From Micavibrio_C sp965231165 (GTDB lineage Bacteria; Pseudomonadota; Alphaproteobacteria; Micavibrionales; Micavibrionaceae), in NCBI GenBank assembly GCA_965231165.1, contig OZ246421.1:1302001-1366000 (forward strand): a DNA stretch of 64,000 nucleotides, in the 5' to 3' direction. Under the pieces are notes generated by a model. That model was not told the DNA's origin and did no database searches. It was given only the letters and a program-made list of their open reading frames with translations. This document shows positions 16,280-24,607 of this stretch, piece by piece. Position 1 is the first letter of the stretch; each line of letters starts with the position of its first letter. The translations under genes were made by a program, and so were the position numbers.

Positions 16280-17911
16280 ATGACAGCCCCATCCCGCAAG
16301 AATGCATCCGCGCCCGCTCCCGACCTTGTTCCGGTACGCCGCGCCCTGATCTCCGTTTCCGATAAATCCGGCCTGACCGATTTTGCCAAAGCGCTGGCCG
16401 CGCGCGGCATAGAGATCCTGTCAACCGGCGGCACCGCCAAGGCGCTGCGCGAAGCGGGCATCACTATTAAAGATGTATCGGAATGGACAGGCTTCCCCGA
16501 GATCATGGATGGCCGCGTCAAAACGCTGCACCCTAAGGTGCATGGCGGCATCCTGGCTCGTCGCGATGAAGACACGCATGTCGCCGCGATGAAAGAACAC
16601 GATATCGGTAATATCGACATGGTGGTGGTCAGCCTCTACCCGTTCGAAGCCACCGTGGCGGCAGGGGCTGATTTTGCTACCTGCATTGAGAACATCGATA
16701 TCGGCGGCCCGGCGATGATCCGCGCCAGCGCCAAGAACCATGATTTCGTCACCATCATCACCAGCGCCGATGATTACAATGACGTGATTGAAAATCTGAC
16801 GGCGCATGACGGACAGACAACGCTGGCCCTGCGCCGCAAACTCGCGGCCAAAGCATTTTCGCTCACCTCTTACTACGACTCGCGCATTGCCAACTGGCTG
16901 CGTGATCCGAAGGAAACGCCGACGCATATTACCTTTGGCGGTACACTGAAACAAACGCTGCGCTACGGCGAAAACCCGCATCAATCCTCGGCTTTATATG
17001 TCGATGGCGTGAACCGCCCCGGTGTCGCCACCGCCAAGCAAATTCAGGGCAAAGAGCTTTCCTACAACAACCTGAACGACACGGACGCCGCTTATGAACT
17101 GGTCGCGGAATTCGAAGAGCCGACCGTGGCCATCATCAAGCACGCCAATCCATGCGGTGTGGCATCTGCAAAAACAATGATCGAGGCCTACCATCTGGCG
17201 TTGCGCTGCGACCCGGTCAGCGCGTTCGGCGGCATTATCGCGCTCAACAGAACGCTTGATGCCGCAACGGCTGCCGAGATTACGAAAGTATTCTCCGAAG
17301 TCATTATCGCACCCGCGATTGACGATGACGCGCTGCCGATTCTGGCGAAGAAATCCAATGTGCGTGTGCTGGTGACAGGCGCCTTGCCCGATCCCGCCAC
17401 ACGCCGCCTGATGATGCGCCCGGTGGCTGGCGGTCTGCTGGTGCAGGACAGCGATTTCGGACGCATTACACGGGACGACCTGAAAGTTGTGACCAAACGC
17501 GCACCGACAGATGCCGAACTGCGCGACCTTCTATTCGCGTTCCGCGTTGGCAAGCATGTGAAATCAAATGCTATCGTCTATGCCCGCGATGGCGCGACCG
17601 TGGGTATCGGCGCCGGGCAGATGAGCCGCGTTGATTCCTGCCGTATCGCGGCGTGGAAGATGCACGAAGCAGAAAAGGCGAATCCCCCTCTCCCTCCGGG
17701 AGAGGGTCGGGGTGAGGGCGGTACAGGTGCCATCGTCGTCGCCTCCGACGCCTTCTTCCCCTTTGCGGATGGTCTGCTGGCCGCCGTAGAAGCCGGCGCC
17801 ACTGCCGTGATTCAGCCGGGCGGTTCGATCCGCGATGAAGACGTCATCGCCGCCGCTGACGAGCATAATCTGGCAATGGTACTGACCGGGATGCGTCATT
17901 TCCGGCATTAA
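16280..17911 (+). CDS. purH: Bifunctional AICAR transformylase/IMP cyclohydrolase with in-frame repeat insert
   Basis: Catalyses the last two steps of IMP synthesis. 543 residues: an N-terminal cyclohydrolase domain (RRALISVSDKSGL, LSTGGTAKALREAG, GRVKTLHPKVHGG) and a C-terminal transformylase domain with NPCG, the Lys-His catalytic region and VASDAFFPFADG. Between residues 467 and 480 the protein contains NPPLPPGEGRGEGG, encoded by a GC-rich palindromic repeat whose relatives occur at 22991, 55364 and 55449. Homologues usually have a short Ala/Lys-rich loop here, so the repeat has extended a surface loop without breaking the frame. Start codon by position 16280; the frame is otherwise intact. 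Confidence 0.93.
   Translation: MTAPSRKNASAPAPDLVPVRRALISVSDKSGLTDFAKALAARGIEILSTGGTAKALREAGITIKDVSEWTGFPEIMDGRVKTLHPKVHGGILARRDEDTHVAAMKEHDIGNIDMVVVSLYPFEATVAAGADFATCIENIDIGGPAMIRASAKNHDFVTIITSADDYNDVIENLTAHDGQTTLALRRKLAAKAFSLTSYYDSRIANWLRDPKETPTHITFGGTLKQTLRYGENPHQSSALYVDGVNRPGVATAKQIQGKELSYNNLNDTDAAYELVAEFEEPTVAIIKHANPCGVASAKTMIEAYHLALRCDPVSAFGGIIALNRTLDAATAAEITKVFSEVIIAPAIDDDALPILAKKSNVRVLVTGALPDPATRRLMMRPVAGGLLVQDSDFGRITRDDLKVVTKRAPTDAELRDLLFAFRVGKHVKSNAIVYARDGATVGIGAGQMSRVDSCRIAAWKMHEAEKANPPLPPGEGRGEGGTGAIVVASDAFFPFADGLLAAVEAGATAVIQPGGSIRDEDVIAAADEHNLAMVLTGMRHFRH
17681..17721. repeat. Dispersed palindromic repeat inside purH
   Basis: CCCCCTCTCCCTCCGGGAG followed by AGGGTCGGGGTGAGGG. 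Related copies lie at 22991-23028, 55364-55420 and 55449-55486. It is in frame with purH and contributes about 13 residues. Confidence 0.75.
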
Positions 17912-17941
17912 GATACCCATTTAAATCAGGAGCTATTTATT

Positions 17942-18289
17942 ATGACTGTTAAATCAAATCTTATTCTGTGTGCAACTTTCGGAATATCAGCCGCGCTATT
18001 TATAGGCGGCACCGCCCTCACTATTAAAAGCACCTCAGACAGCATAACGCTTCCTGATGACGTTACCCGGTCCGCAAGGATCTGCAAACAGCAGATCAAA
18101 GCGGGTCAAGGATGCTCTCTGGAAGGGCAATCGAATCTCCTGCTGCTCAAGGAACTCGACGAACGCCGATTGAACGGCATGAATATTTCATCCCCTGCGA
18201 TGTTTTTTATGCTGCTGACAGGGCTTCCTTATCTGATGAGAAAGCAACAATCAGCCAAGCCGGATAAAACCCCTACGCCGCAGCCATAA
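17942..18289 (+). CDS. Hypothetical membrane protein (115 aa)
   Basis: Unrecognised. N-terminal hydrophobic segment (about residues 8-28), a polar middle with two cysteines (RICKQQIKAGQGCSLEG) and a second hydrophobic segment near residues 86-100, then a Pro/Lys-rich tail. The soluble loop with the cysteine pair probably lies in the periplasm and could be disulfide-bonded. AGGAG precedes the ATG by 10 bases. It follows purH by 30 bases with no terminator, so it may be transcribed with it, but no functional link is apparent. Confidence 0.6.
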   Translation: MTVKSNLILCATFGISAALFIGGTALTIKSTSDSITLPDDVTRSARICKQQIKAGQGCSLEGQSNLLLLKELDERRLNGMNISSPAMFFMLLTGLPYLMRKQQSAKPDKTPTPQP

Positions 18290-18368
18290 CTCAAAAAGAG
18301 TCCACGATCCGCTTATTTCCGGCGCTCCCCTCTTGCTTCATTGCTAACCCTTTGACTCCACTTGTTAT

Positions 18369-18393
18369 TTTACGTAAATTAATTTTACGTAAA
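18369..18393. promoter_or_regulatory. Double palindrome TTTACGTAAA, candidate operator
   Basis: Two copies of the perfect 10-bp palindrome TTTACGTAAA (18369-18378 and 18384-18393) are centred 15 bases apart in an AT-rich stretch. The 285-base gap holding them has no ORF and leads into the unknown 728-aa gene. Paired palindromes of this kind suit a dimeric repressor or activator; the protein is unknown. Confidence 0.45.
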
Positions 18394-18574
18394 AAATTTG
18401 CGCGAGAGGGACCTTCCCTGTATAGTTCTGCTATGGCCGCAAAGTAGGGAAAAACCCCGTTAAAAGGCCGAAAAAGCTTGCGAAAGCGTGGATTTCTCAG
18501 GTATAGTGAAGTCAACTAAGCAAGAATTATAAAAATAAATAGACGTAATAGTGTGTTAACTCAGGGTGTTAAAT

Positions 18575-20761
18575 ATGGCGACGATTACAGCGCAAGAACC
18601 AGAAAAGTCTCTGTGGGATCGGGTTTCCGAAACTTCGGCTGACATTGCCAACAAGGCACTTCTCGTTCGTCGTGGCATTGCTCAAAGTGTCGCTGGTATC
18701 CCCGCTATTCCCGCTTACATCGTTGACCTTGGCAATATGGGCGTCAAGAAACTGGGCGCTACAGGTTATGAAGGCTCTGCTGGCGCTTGGGTTCAAGGCA
18801 AAGTCATGCAAGGCGTTGACGCCGTAGACCTCAACATCCTGAAGCCGACAATCAAAAATGAAACAGACCAAAAATGGGCTGATTACACCGAAATCGGCGC
18901 TGATGTCGCCATGACGATCGGTACACTCGGCGCTGGCAGTGTCAAGCTGGCCGGTACGGGTGCAAAACTTGCTACCAAAACAGCGGCAAAAGAAGCCGCT
19001 CAAGTTGCCGAAGAGACCGCTAAAGCAGCGACTAAAGTTACTGTAGAGGACACAAGCTCCATTCTGGCCAAAGCCAAAGCCGCTGGCGAAGCCGAACGCG
19101 CAGGCGTTAAAGTGGCTGCTGAAACAACGGAAACCGCCGCCGAAACAGGTGCAAAAGCGGGTGTCACGGGAACCAATAGCGCGGCTAAAGCTGAGTATGG
19201 TTACAGTGAAGTTGTTAAAATCGTCAAACGCGAAAAGGACCTTGCGGGGCGACTGGAGTCTCTGACGGGGCATGGCCCTAAGGCAGATGCCATGACGGAT
19301 CGCCTGATTGCAGGTGCCAGAAAAACCGGTGTTTCGGGCGATGACTGGGCGGCCATCAAAAACAGCCGCTCACTGCCGCAATCGGTTATTGACCGCGTCG
19401 GCAAAATTCGTGACGACTATGTTAGCTCTCCGTGGGGCGTTGGTCCTGCTTGGGAGAAAGCAAAAGGAACAGCCGCCTACTGGAAAGCATATCCTGGAGA
19501 ATCAGCCGTGCGCGCCGTTGCCGCACCCGTAACCATCCCCTTTAAAATGGCTGCGGAAGCCGTCACGCATCATAAAGGCAAAGCTTTACTGCTGGGGACA
19601 GGGGTTGCCGCTTACTATGGCGTCAACACTCTGGCAGACAGCCCCGATCCGGCTGCCGCTAAAAATTCCACTGAAAAGCCGACGCCCCCCGTTGCTGGTG
19701 AAAAGACAGAGCCTGCCGCACCGTCCCGTGATGTTCCGATTGAGGAAACACTGGCCAAAAACGCGACAGACACCGCTATTTTCATCTCAAAACTGTCTAT
19801 GACATCTGCGCTGACAATGGCGCTGAATGCAGCGTCTCAAATTCCGGGTCTGGGTACAGTGGCGCTGAATTCAGCCCGTGGTTCCGCGCAATCTCTGGTG
19901 CAGGAAATCGCCGATGGCGAACCAGACATCAATAAAGCCTGGGACATCTCGCAAGGGAAACTGAATCAAATTCTGCCGGGCGCACACCTGACAGCCTTGG
20001 GCGAATTCGTCAAAGGCAAGGGCATTGAGGACATGAGCGAAGAAGATCGCACACGCGTTTCTGATGCGCTCACGGCGATTACACAGCCTCACAGCGAGAA
20101 AGCCCGCACCTTCCGCGGCACGATCGTTGCCGAAGCCAAGCAAAAAGCTGAACAAGCTGGCCAATATGCCGGTCTGAGTGGCGGCGGCGTTGCAAGCGCC
20201 CTGAACGCTGCAGGCGCAGACTTCGATATGGACGACGGCATGAAGGACATGCTTGGCGAGTTTCTTGGCATCGATCCCAAAAATCTCAATGCCCGCAATA
20301 TGGCCCGTATGATGCGTGATTTTGCTGGTGATAATAAACTGGCCCTGGGGCTTGGCATGTACGCGGCATACACGACAGATGGCGGCCCACTGAAGAAAGC
20401 CGTTGCCGGTCTGGTGACGACCATGGTCATGTCTTTCATGATGCCGCATCTGATGCAAATGTTCGGACCGATGCTCTCGGCAGCAGGCCCGGCGCTTACA
20501 AATATGCGCGATCAGCTCGGCGAGAAATTTGATCAGGCCAGCACAACCGGTCAGTTCAATACCAACGCTCACGGTCTTACAGCCCCCGATGCCGTACCGG
20601 TGCAAAAACAGACAGCACCCGCCGCCAACGATCCGGTTGCAAGCTTCCGTGACAACGGCAGCATGATGACCAATCCGGTTGCTGATACACGCAAAGTGGT
20701 CGTCAACCCGGCAATTCCGGCGGCCAACCGCGATCAATACGCCCTGACGATGAATGGTTGA
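18575..20761 (+). CDS. Large Ala-rich hypothetical protein with membrane segments (728 aa)
   Basis: No family recognised. Starts MATITAQEPEKSLWDRVSE, with AGGG 8 bases before the ATG (an in-frame GTG lies at 18566). The N-terminal 110 residues include a hydrophobic stretch (DVAMTIGTLGAGS). A long Ala/Glu/Lys helical region (about 125-200) may be a coiled coil. A hydrophobic segment follows near 340-360 (KALLLGTGVAAYYGVN), then a Pro-rich linker. A strongly hydrophobic Met-rich block near 630-660 (TTMVMSFMMPHLMQMFGP) precedes a Asn/Pro-rich tail. No signal peptide is obvious. It heads a group with the small genes at 20773, 21173 and 21559, closed by a terminator. A structural or secreted role is possible, but not shown. 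Confidence 0.65.
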   Translation: MATITAQEPEKSLWDRVSETSADIANKALLVRRGIAQSVAGIPAIPAYIVDLGNMGVKKLGATGYEGSAGAWVQGKVMQGVDAVDLNILKPTIKNETDQKWADYTEIGADVAMTIGTLGAGSVKLAGTGAKLATKTAAKEAAQVAEETAKAATKVTVEDTSSILAKAKAAGEAERAGVKVAAETTETAAETGAKAGVTGTNSAAKAEYGYSEVVKIVKREKDLAGRLESLTGHGPKADAMTDRLIAGARKTGVSGDDWAAIKNSRSLPQSVIDRVGKIRDDYVSSPWGVGPAWEKAKGTAAYWKAYPGESAVRAVAAPVTIPFKMAAEAVTHHKGKALLLGTGVAAYYGVNTLADSPDPAAAKNSTEKPTPPVAGEKTEPAAPSRDVPIEETLAKNATDTAIFISKLSMTSALTMALNAASQIPGLGTVALNSARGSAQSLVQEIADGEPDINKAWDISQGKLNQILPGAHLTALGEFVKGKGIEDMSEEDRTRVSDALTAITQPHSEKARTFRGTIVAEAKQKAEQAGQYAGLSGGGVASALNAAGADFDMDDGMKDMLGEFLGIDPKNLNARNMARMMRDFAGDNKLALGLGMYAAYTTDGGPLKKAVAGLVTTMVMSFMMPHLMQMFGPMLSAAGPALTNMRDQLGEKFDQASTTGQFNTNAHGLTAPDAVPVQKQTAPAANDPVASFRDNGSMMTNPVADTRKVVVNPAIPAANRDQYALTMNG

Positions 20762-20772
20762 GGTTTAGAGAG

Positions 20773-20991
20773 ATGAGCAAACTGACACATGATTTTGGCA
20801 ATGCGATGTGGAAAGTCCGCCGTGAAACCGGCGCTTCCTTAAGCTTTCTGCACAAGGCATTCATGAAAGAAAGCATGGGTGGCGGTCGCGCTGTCAGCGC
20901 CTATCATTTCCGGGGCGAAATGGCGGCCAATTACCATCCGGCTAAAAAGCCGATAACGGCCCCGGCACCGCATTACAGGATGCATGGTTAA
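20773..20991 (+). CDS. Small hypothetical protein (72 aa) behind the 728-aa gene
   Basis: Begins MSKLTHDFGNAMWKVRRETGASL, 11 bases after the stop of the large gene, so it is probably co-transcribed. It is basic and His-rich toward the C-terminus (YHFRGEMAANYHPAKKP). No domain recognised. The frame is open to a TTG at 20758, but the ATG at 20773 is the simpler start; the upstream purine signal is weak. Confidence 0.5.
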   Translation: MSKLTHDFGNAMWKVRRETGASLSFLHKAFMKESMGGGRAVSAYHFRGEMAANYHPAKKPITAPAPHYRMHG

Positions 20992-21000
20992 GGGATTGGA

Positions 21001-21015
21001 TTAAGGATTTTTTAA
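21001..21015. promoter_or_regulatory. Second TTAA-N7-TTAA match (weak)
   Basis: TTAA-GGATTTT-TTAA matches the CtrA spacing, but the surrounding sequence is AT-rich and the N7 is T-rich, so chance is likely. It lies in the gap before the 118-aa gene. Confidence 0.2.
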
Positions 21016-21172
21016 TAACCGCAATCAATTTTCTTTATGAAAAGGCGTGGTTATGGTAGTGTAGATACACTGACACAGATAAAAATGAATAAGTGTCTGT
21101 TTAAAAACGGTTCTTGAACAACAGAAGTGGACGGCATAGACTAGAGGGAAGTTTAATAGGTTTTCTACGCAA

Positions 21173-21529
21173 ATGGCGGCAATGACAGAAACCATACCCT
21201 CTACATCAATCCGTTCCGGATATAGCGACGGCGCCTCCTTCGAGCAACAAATGAAGGTGGAGCTTGTGATAAATGACCGGGCGGAAGCCTTCATATTTCA
21301 CAGCAAGCCGTTCACAAGACAGATTTCATGGGTCGAGTATGATTTGGATACAAACAAACTTGATTTCGTGATGAACGATGGGGATAGCCGGAATTTTGGC
21401 CTACTCGTCAAAAAGGATATGAGTAAGTATCTACAAAACGCTTACCAAATCCTGGTGGTGCTGACGGATGAAAAGTCGGGAGAGCCCGTAGAAGGCGAAT
21501 ATTTCCCCCTGATCATCCATAGGGCGTAA
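21173..21529 (+). CDS. Hypothetical protein (118 aa)
   Basis: Unrecognised soluble protein. Starts MAAMTETIPSTSIRSGYSDG; a second ATG nine bases on is equally possible, and neither has a strong ribosome binding site. The body alternates predicted strands (VELVINDRAEAFIFHS, QISWVEYDLDTNKLDFVMNDG, YQILVVLTDE, EGEYFPLIIHRA) and is probably a beta-sandwich or similar small fold. It belongs by position to the unknown cluster at 18.5-21.7 kb and is followed 29 bases later by a 49-codon ORF. Confidence 0.55.
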   Translation: MAAMTETIPSTSIRSGYSDGASFEQQMKVELVINDRAEAFIFHSKPFTRQISWVEYDLDTNKLDFVMNDGDSRNFGLLVKKDMSKYLQNAYQILVVLTDEKSGEPVEGEYFPLIIHRA

Positions 21530-21558
21530 CTTAAAACTCTGTAGAGGGAGTGACAAAC

Positions 21559-21708
21559 ATGAAACTAACCGGTGAAGAACTGAAGAGCGCAGTTGGCAAT
21601 GTTGCAGAACGTTTTGCATGCGCTGACTTTAATACGGGCTTTAGCCCAGCAGCGGCTGCTATTACAGCACCGACGCAAAAACCTGTTCCCGGTTTCAACC
21701 TGAACTAA
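21559..21708 (+). CDS. Very small hypothetical protein (49 aa)
   Basis: ATG at 21559 preceded by GGGAG with 8-base spacing; reads MKLTGEELKSAVGNVAERF and ends KPVPGFNLN before TAA. The helix-like N-terminal half and Ala/Pro-rich tail are not matched to a family. It lies directly between the 118-aa gene and a strong terminator, which supports it as the last gene of that transcript. Confidence 0.5.
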   Translation: MKLTGEELKSAVGNVAERFACADFNTGFSPAAAAITAPTQKPVPGFNLN

Positions 21709-21783
21709 TCGTTCAGTAGAAACAAAATTCCGCAGTCTGGCGTATCCACATACGCCCGGATCTGACCGGACTGTAAGACTTTT

Positions 21784-21813
21784 AAAAACCCCTGCCTTTG
21801 CGCAGGGGTTTTT
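21784..21813 (+). terminator. Strong terminator closing the unknown cluster
   Basis: AAAAACCCCTGC pairs with GCAGGGGTTTTT around a short loop, followed by further T's. Confidence 0.9.
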
Positions 21814-21828
21814 GCTTTACCCCCTTTG

Positions 21829-21912
21829 TCATCCCGGCCCCCGAGCCGGGATCCAGTACTACAGGCACGATCACGGCTATCCCCCTAGATCCCGGGTCAA
21901 GCCCGGGATGAC
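21829..21912. repeat. Dispersed inverted repeat (TCATCCCGG type)
   Basis: The unit reads CATCCCGGCCCCCGAGCCGG...GATCC, about 30 spacer bases, then GATCCCGGGTCAAGCCCGGG-ATGAC. The two outer ends (TCATCCCGG and CCGGGATGA) are complementary, and each half forms its own hairpin. A related copy is at 49412-49498. The 314 bases from 21709 to 22022 contain only this repeat and the preceding terminator. Confidence 0.65.
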
Positions 21913-22022
21913 AAAAACGAAGGATTCCGCCATTTTTGATACGAGCGCGGATTGCTTTAATCCTTCACAAGGGATTCATCCCTTAAAATGAATATGTTAC
22001 AGTATTCCTGAAAAGGATTCTG

Positions 22023-22982
22023 ATGCTTCCCGAATTTAATGCCACGCTGCTGCGCGAGAAATTCGTTATCAAGGATGTCATGCCCGAAAAGCAGACAGAC
22101 CAGAAGCCTGTCGTCGCGCTTTCCAACCGCCTGACGCTGCCGTTATTTTCTGACCGCACCGATGTGCGCGAGGATTTCGTCGTCCGCGCCCAGAACATGC
22201 ACACCTGTGTGCGCCTCGCGGCGCGCCTGTCGCAGGATTTTCAGGACCACGGCCCGCTGCTGACGCGCGACCCCGCTTATGACTGGACGGAGGCTTATGA
22301 AGCCATCACCAAAGGTTATGAAACGAAATTCAATCCCAATATCTGGGCCGCCATTTATCACAAGGGCCGCATTCTGTTTGAGAGTGGTGCTGCCGAACGC
22401 CACCCGTTCCTCGACATCATCGAACAATGCGATGCCCGCAACAAAGGCGATTACGAGAAAGCCGTCGCCGTCGCCGAAGATGCTTTCAAGCATGCGGGCA
22501 AACTGGTGACAATCGAACACGACGCCAACGTCGCGCTGCTGATCACTGCCACGGAAGACGAAGGCAAATGCGGCATTATCGTGCGCGGCCCCGCCCGCAC
22601 CACCACGTTCAGCTTCACCGCGAAGAAGCGCCCGGGTCGCCATGTGCGCCCGTCCAGCTGTTTAAGCGCATCGGCAGCGTTTCTTGAAGGCATACAACTG
22701 GCATTCCAGGTGGGCATGATCCGCCAGAAGGTGCGTTACGATTTGATCGGCAAATCATCGGAAGAAGCGCACAAGGGTGAAGACGCCGCGCAGAAACTCT
22801 ACCGCCTGAACGCTGCCATCGGCCAGTTTGAGGGCATGTACGAAGTGCGTTACCGCCCGGACAGGCCCGATTTCAAAGCCATGGTTGAAGAGGCAGAAGA
22901 ATTCGCGCAGAAAGTTCTCGCTGCCGAGGTCGAGCGTAAAATCCAGTCCGGTGAGATCGACGCTGGCGAGTGGATCGTTTAA
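22023..22982 (+). CDS. Hypothetical protein (319 aa)
   Basis: Unrecognised. Starts MLPEFNATLLREKFVIKDV with AAGGA 5 bases before the ATG. Appears soluble and cytoplasmic. It contains segments typical of a mixed alpha/beta enzyme (PNIWAAIYHKGRILFESG, LVTIEHDANVALLITATEDEGKCGIIVRGPARTTTFSF) but no firmly assignable catalytic motif. The C-terminal third is helical and charged (VEEAEEFAQKVLAAEVERKI). It stands alone between a repeat-containing gap and a convergent nucleotidase gene. Confidence 0.65.
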   Translation: MLPEFNATLLREKFVIKDVMPEKQTDQKPVVALSNRLTLPLFSDRTDVREDFVVRAQNMHTCVRLAARLSQDFQDHGPLLTRDPAYDWTEAYEAITKGYETKFNPNIWAAIYHKGRILFESGAAERHPFLDIIEQCDARNKGDYEKAVAVAEDAFKHAGKLVTIEHDANVALLITATEDEGKCGIIVRGPARTTTFSFTAKKRPGRHVRPSSCLSASAAFLEGIQLAFQVGMIRQKVRYDLIGKSSEEAHKGEDAAQKLYRLNAAIGQFEGMYEVRYRPDRPDFKAMVEEAEEFAQKVLAAEVERKIQSGEIDAGEWIV

Positions 22983-22990
22983 AATCTTAT

Positions 22991-23028
22991 TCCCTCACCC
23001 CTACCCTCTCCCCGAGGGAGAGGGGGAA
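22991..23028. repeat. Dispersed palindromic repeat (CCCTCTCC type)
   Basis: CCCTCACCCCTACCCTCTCC followed by CCGAGGGAGAGGGGGAAG. Same family as the insert in purH. It lies between the convergent 319-aa and nucleotidase genes and supplies the final codons of the latter. Confidence 0.7.
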
Positions 23029-24062
23029 GATTTTAAAGGGCTGTCACTGACATAGAACACCAGACCCGCCGGGCACAACCGACCTTCCGAAAGATGCGTC
23101 TTCTGATCGTCAAAATAAACATCAGGACCATGCGCGCGCAGGCCATCGGCCTTGGTTGCGCCGCCTTTGAATTCAGCAAAACCATTCAGCGCGATATCAT
23201 GGTCCACCAGCGTGGTGAGCGCCCGCGTACTCGCCCGCCCGCCCCGTGCGGTCAGCAGCGAAATCAGGAACGGTGCATGTTCACGCGGGAAACGGTCATT
23301 CAGGCGGCTGATTTTTTCCAGCACACCAGTGAACGGCCCCGGCTCGATCGGCTTGTCAAACTCCTGCTCCTCCAGCGCTACATAGCGGCTTAAACCTTCG
23401 TGCAAACTGCCAGATTGCGCCACGGATTCACGGAAGCGCTGTTCCGATTTTTCGCCCCACGCCACACCGTCACCATCGACCATGATTTTAAGCGGCCCTT
23501 TATGCGCGCTGTGATCATATTCCCAGTCTTCGGGGAAATTGATCAGCGCTGAAGCGATGCCGGTGTCACGCGCACACTGCACATCGCGTGGATTGCGGGA
23601 CAGAAATAAATCGGTGCCGAATGACTGATGAAATTCAGGCGTGACATGATGGCCGCAGGTCAGCAAACGGTAATCGAGATGATCGCCCAGTGCCGTCATA
23701 TCGAGATTACGAAAGATCGTGATGCCGCTTTCGGCTTCATCCTTGGCTGACAGGCCGATTTCCACCAGTGGCTCATCGGACAGTTGATTGAGCTGCGCCA
23801 GCGCGTACGCAAAATCGAATAACGGCCCCTTGGCAAAGCGGCGGCCCCGCACATCGGGATCAAACGCATCGCCTGCGAATTCGCCGCGGCAGGCGACAAA
23901 ATCGTTATAACGCACCACAGCAGCACGTCTAGCGGCGGTATGATCGCCGCCCTCCTCCTGCACTATGCGCCATGCTTCGCTATAGACACGATCAGCCGCT
24001 TCCAGATTCAGCAGCACACGGGCGCTGAATAAAATCCGGAGATGGCCTCTTTGACGCGGCAT
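23001..24062 (-). CDS. Cytosolic 5'-nucleotidase (PF06189-type)
   Basis: Likely hydrolyses nucleoside monophosphates to nucleosides. Matches the bacterial 5'-nucleotidase family resembling eukaryotic NT5C1: RILFSARVLLNLEAADRVY at the start, DEPLVEIGLSAKDEAESGITIFRN, DLFLSRNPRDVQCA, MVDGDGVAWGEKSEQRF (haloacid dehalogenase-like acidic motif), SLLTARGG and DVYFDDQKTH. The ATG at 24062 was chosen with GAGG upstream; longer starts exist to 24140. The last nine residues (SSPSPSGRG) are encoded by a dispersed repeat, so the native stop was probably replaced by repeat sequence. Confidence 0.8.
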   Translation of the reverse strand: MPRQRGHLRILFSARVLLNLEAADRVYSEAWRIVQEEGGDHTAARRAAVVRYNDFVACRGEFAGDAFDPDVRGRRFAKGPLFDFAYALAQLNQLSDEPLVEIGLSAKDEAESGITIFRNLDMTALGDHLDYRLLTCGHHVTPEFHQSFGTDLFLSRNPRDVQCARDTGIASALINFPEDWEYDHSAHKGPLKIMVDGDGVAWGEKSEQRFRESVAQSGSLHEGLSRYVALEEQEFDKPIEPGPFTGVLEKISRLNDRFPREHAPFLISLLTARGGRASTRALTTLVDHDIALNGFAEFKGGATKADGLRAHGPDVYFDDQKTHLSEGRLCPAGLVFYVSDSPLKSSPSPSGRG

Positions 24063-24173
24063 GACGACAAACCTCAAAATGACTGTCATTCCATGGTCAC
24101 GTATGCCGCTTAACAAAATATAAACGCCGTGCACAGGCACGGCGTTATCAACAGGTTTAATATTGCTGATGGG

Positions 24174-24494
24174 CTATTCGTTTTCGTTCGCGGGTTCCAG
24201 CATCTTGCGCTTCAGCATGAAACGAAACGCCTCGACGGCAGCGTCTTCAGAAATCATACGCTGTTCTATAGCGCCGGGCAGATTTTCAAAGCGCAGACCA
24301 TCAACCATGGTTCTCGTGCCGAAGTAACCCTCGGTCAGGCTCACGGTGCCATTACCGCCATCGCGTACGCTGATCAGCGGCTTGCCTGAAACGGCCAGAC
24401 GGGCAAAGGTCGCGACCTCGCTCAGGACGCCTTTCACGTTCTCTCGGGACAGCTTGAAATCCTTAAGCTCTTGAAGATTCGTAGGAATTGTCAT
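24174..24494 (-). CDS. Hypothetical protein (106 aa)
   Basis: Unrecognised small soluble protein, MTIPTNLQELKDFKLSRENVKG..., with GAGGG six bases before the ATG at 24494 (a GTG immediately ahead is an alternative). Helical N-terminal half, a short beta region (KPLISVRDGGNGTVSL), and a charged C-terminal helix (EAFRFMLKRKMLEPANENE). It lies upstream of the nucleotidase gene on the same strand, about 110 bases apart. Confidence 0.55.
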   Translation of the reverse strand: MTIPTNLQELKDFKLSRENVKGVLSEVATFARLAVSGKPLISVRDGGNGTVSLTEGYFGTRTMVDGLRFENLPGAIEQRMISEDAAVEAFRFMLKRKMLEPANENE

Positions 24495-24562
24495 CACACA
24501 CCCTCATTTTTTGATAATTATTATGTCTATTTATAGCGCAACGCCCCGTATCGATGCAAGAA

Positions 24563-24590
24563 AAAAGGCCCGCTCAAAAGCGGGCCTTTT
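24563..24590 (-). terminator. Bidirectional terminator after acnA
   Basis: AAAAGGCCCGCT (24563-24574) and AGCGGGCCTTTT (24579-24590) with a CAAA loop; it follows the acnA stop and has T-runs on both strands. Confidence 0.85.
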
Positions 24591-24607
24591 GTTGAAATTC
24601 CTTACCC

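Noticed and set aside
21001..21015. CtrA site ahead of the 118-aa gene
   Set aside because: The spacing fits but the surroundings are T/A-rich; kept only as a low-confidence feature.
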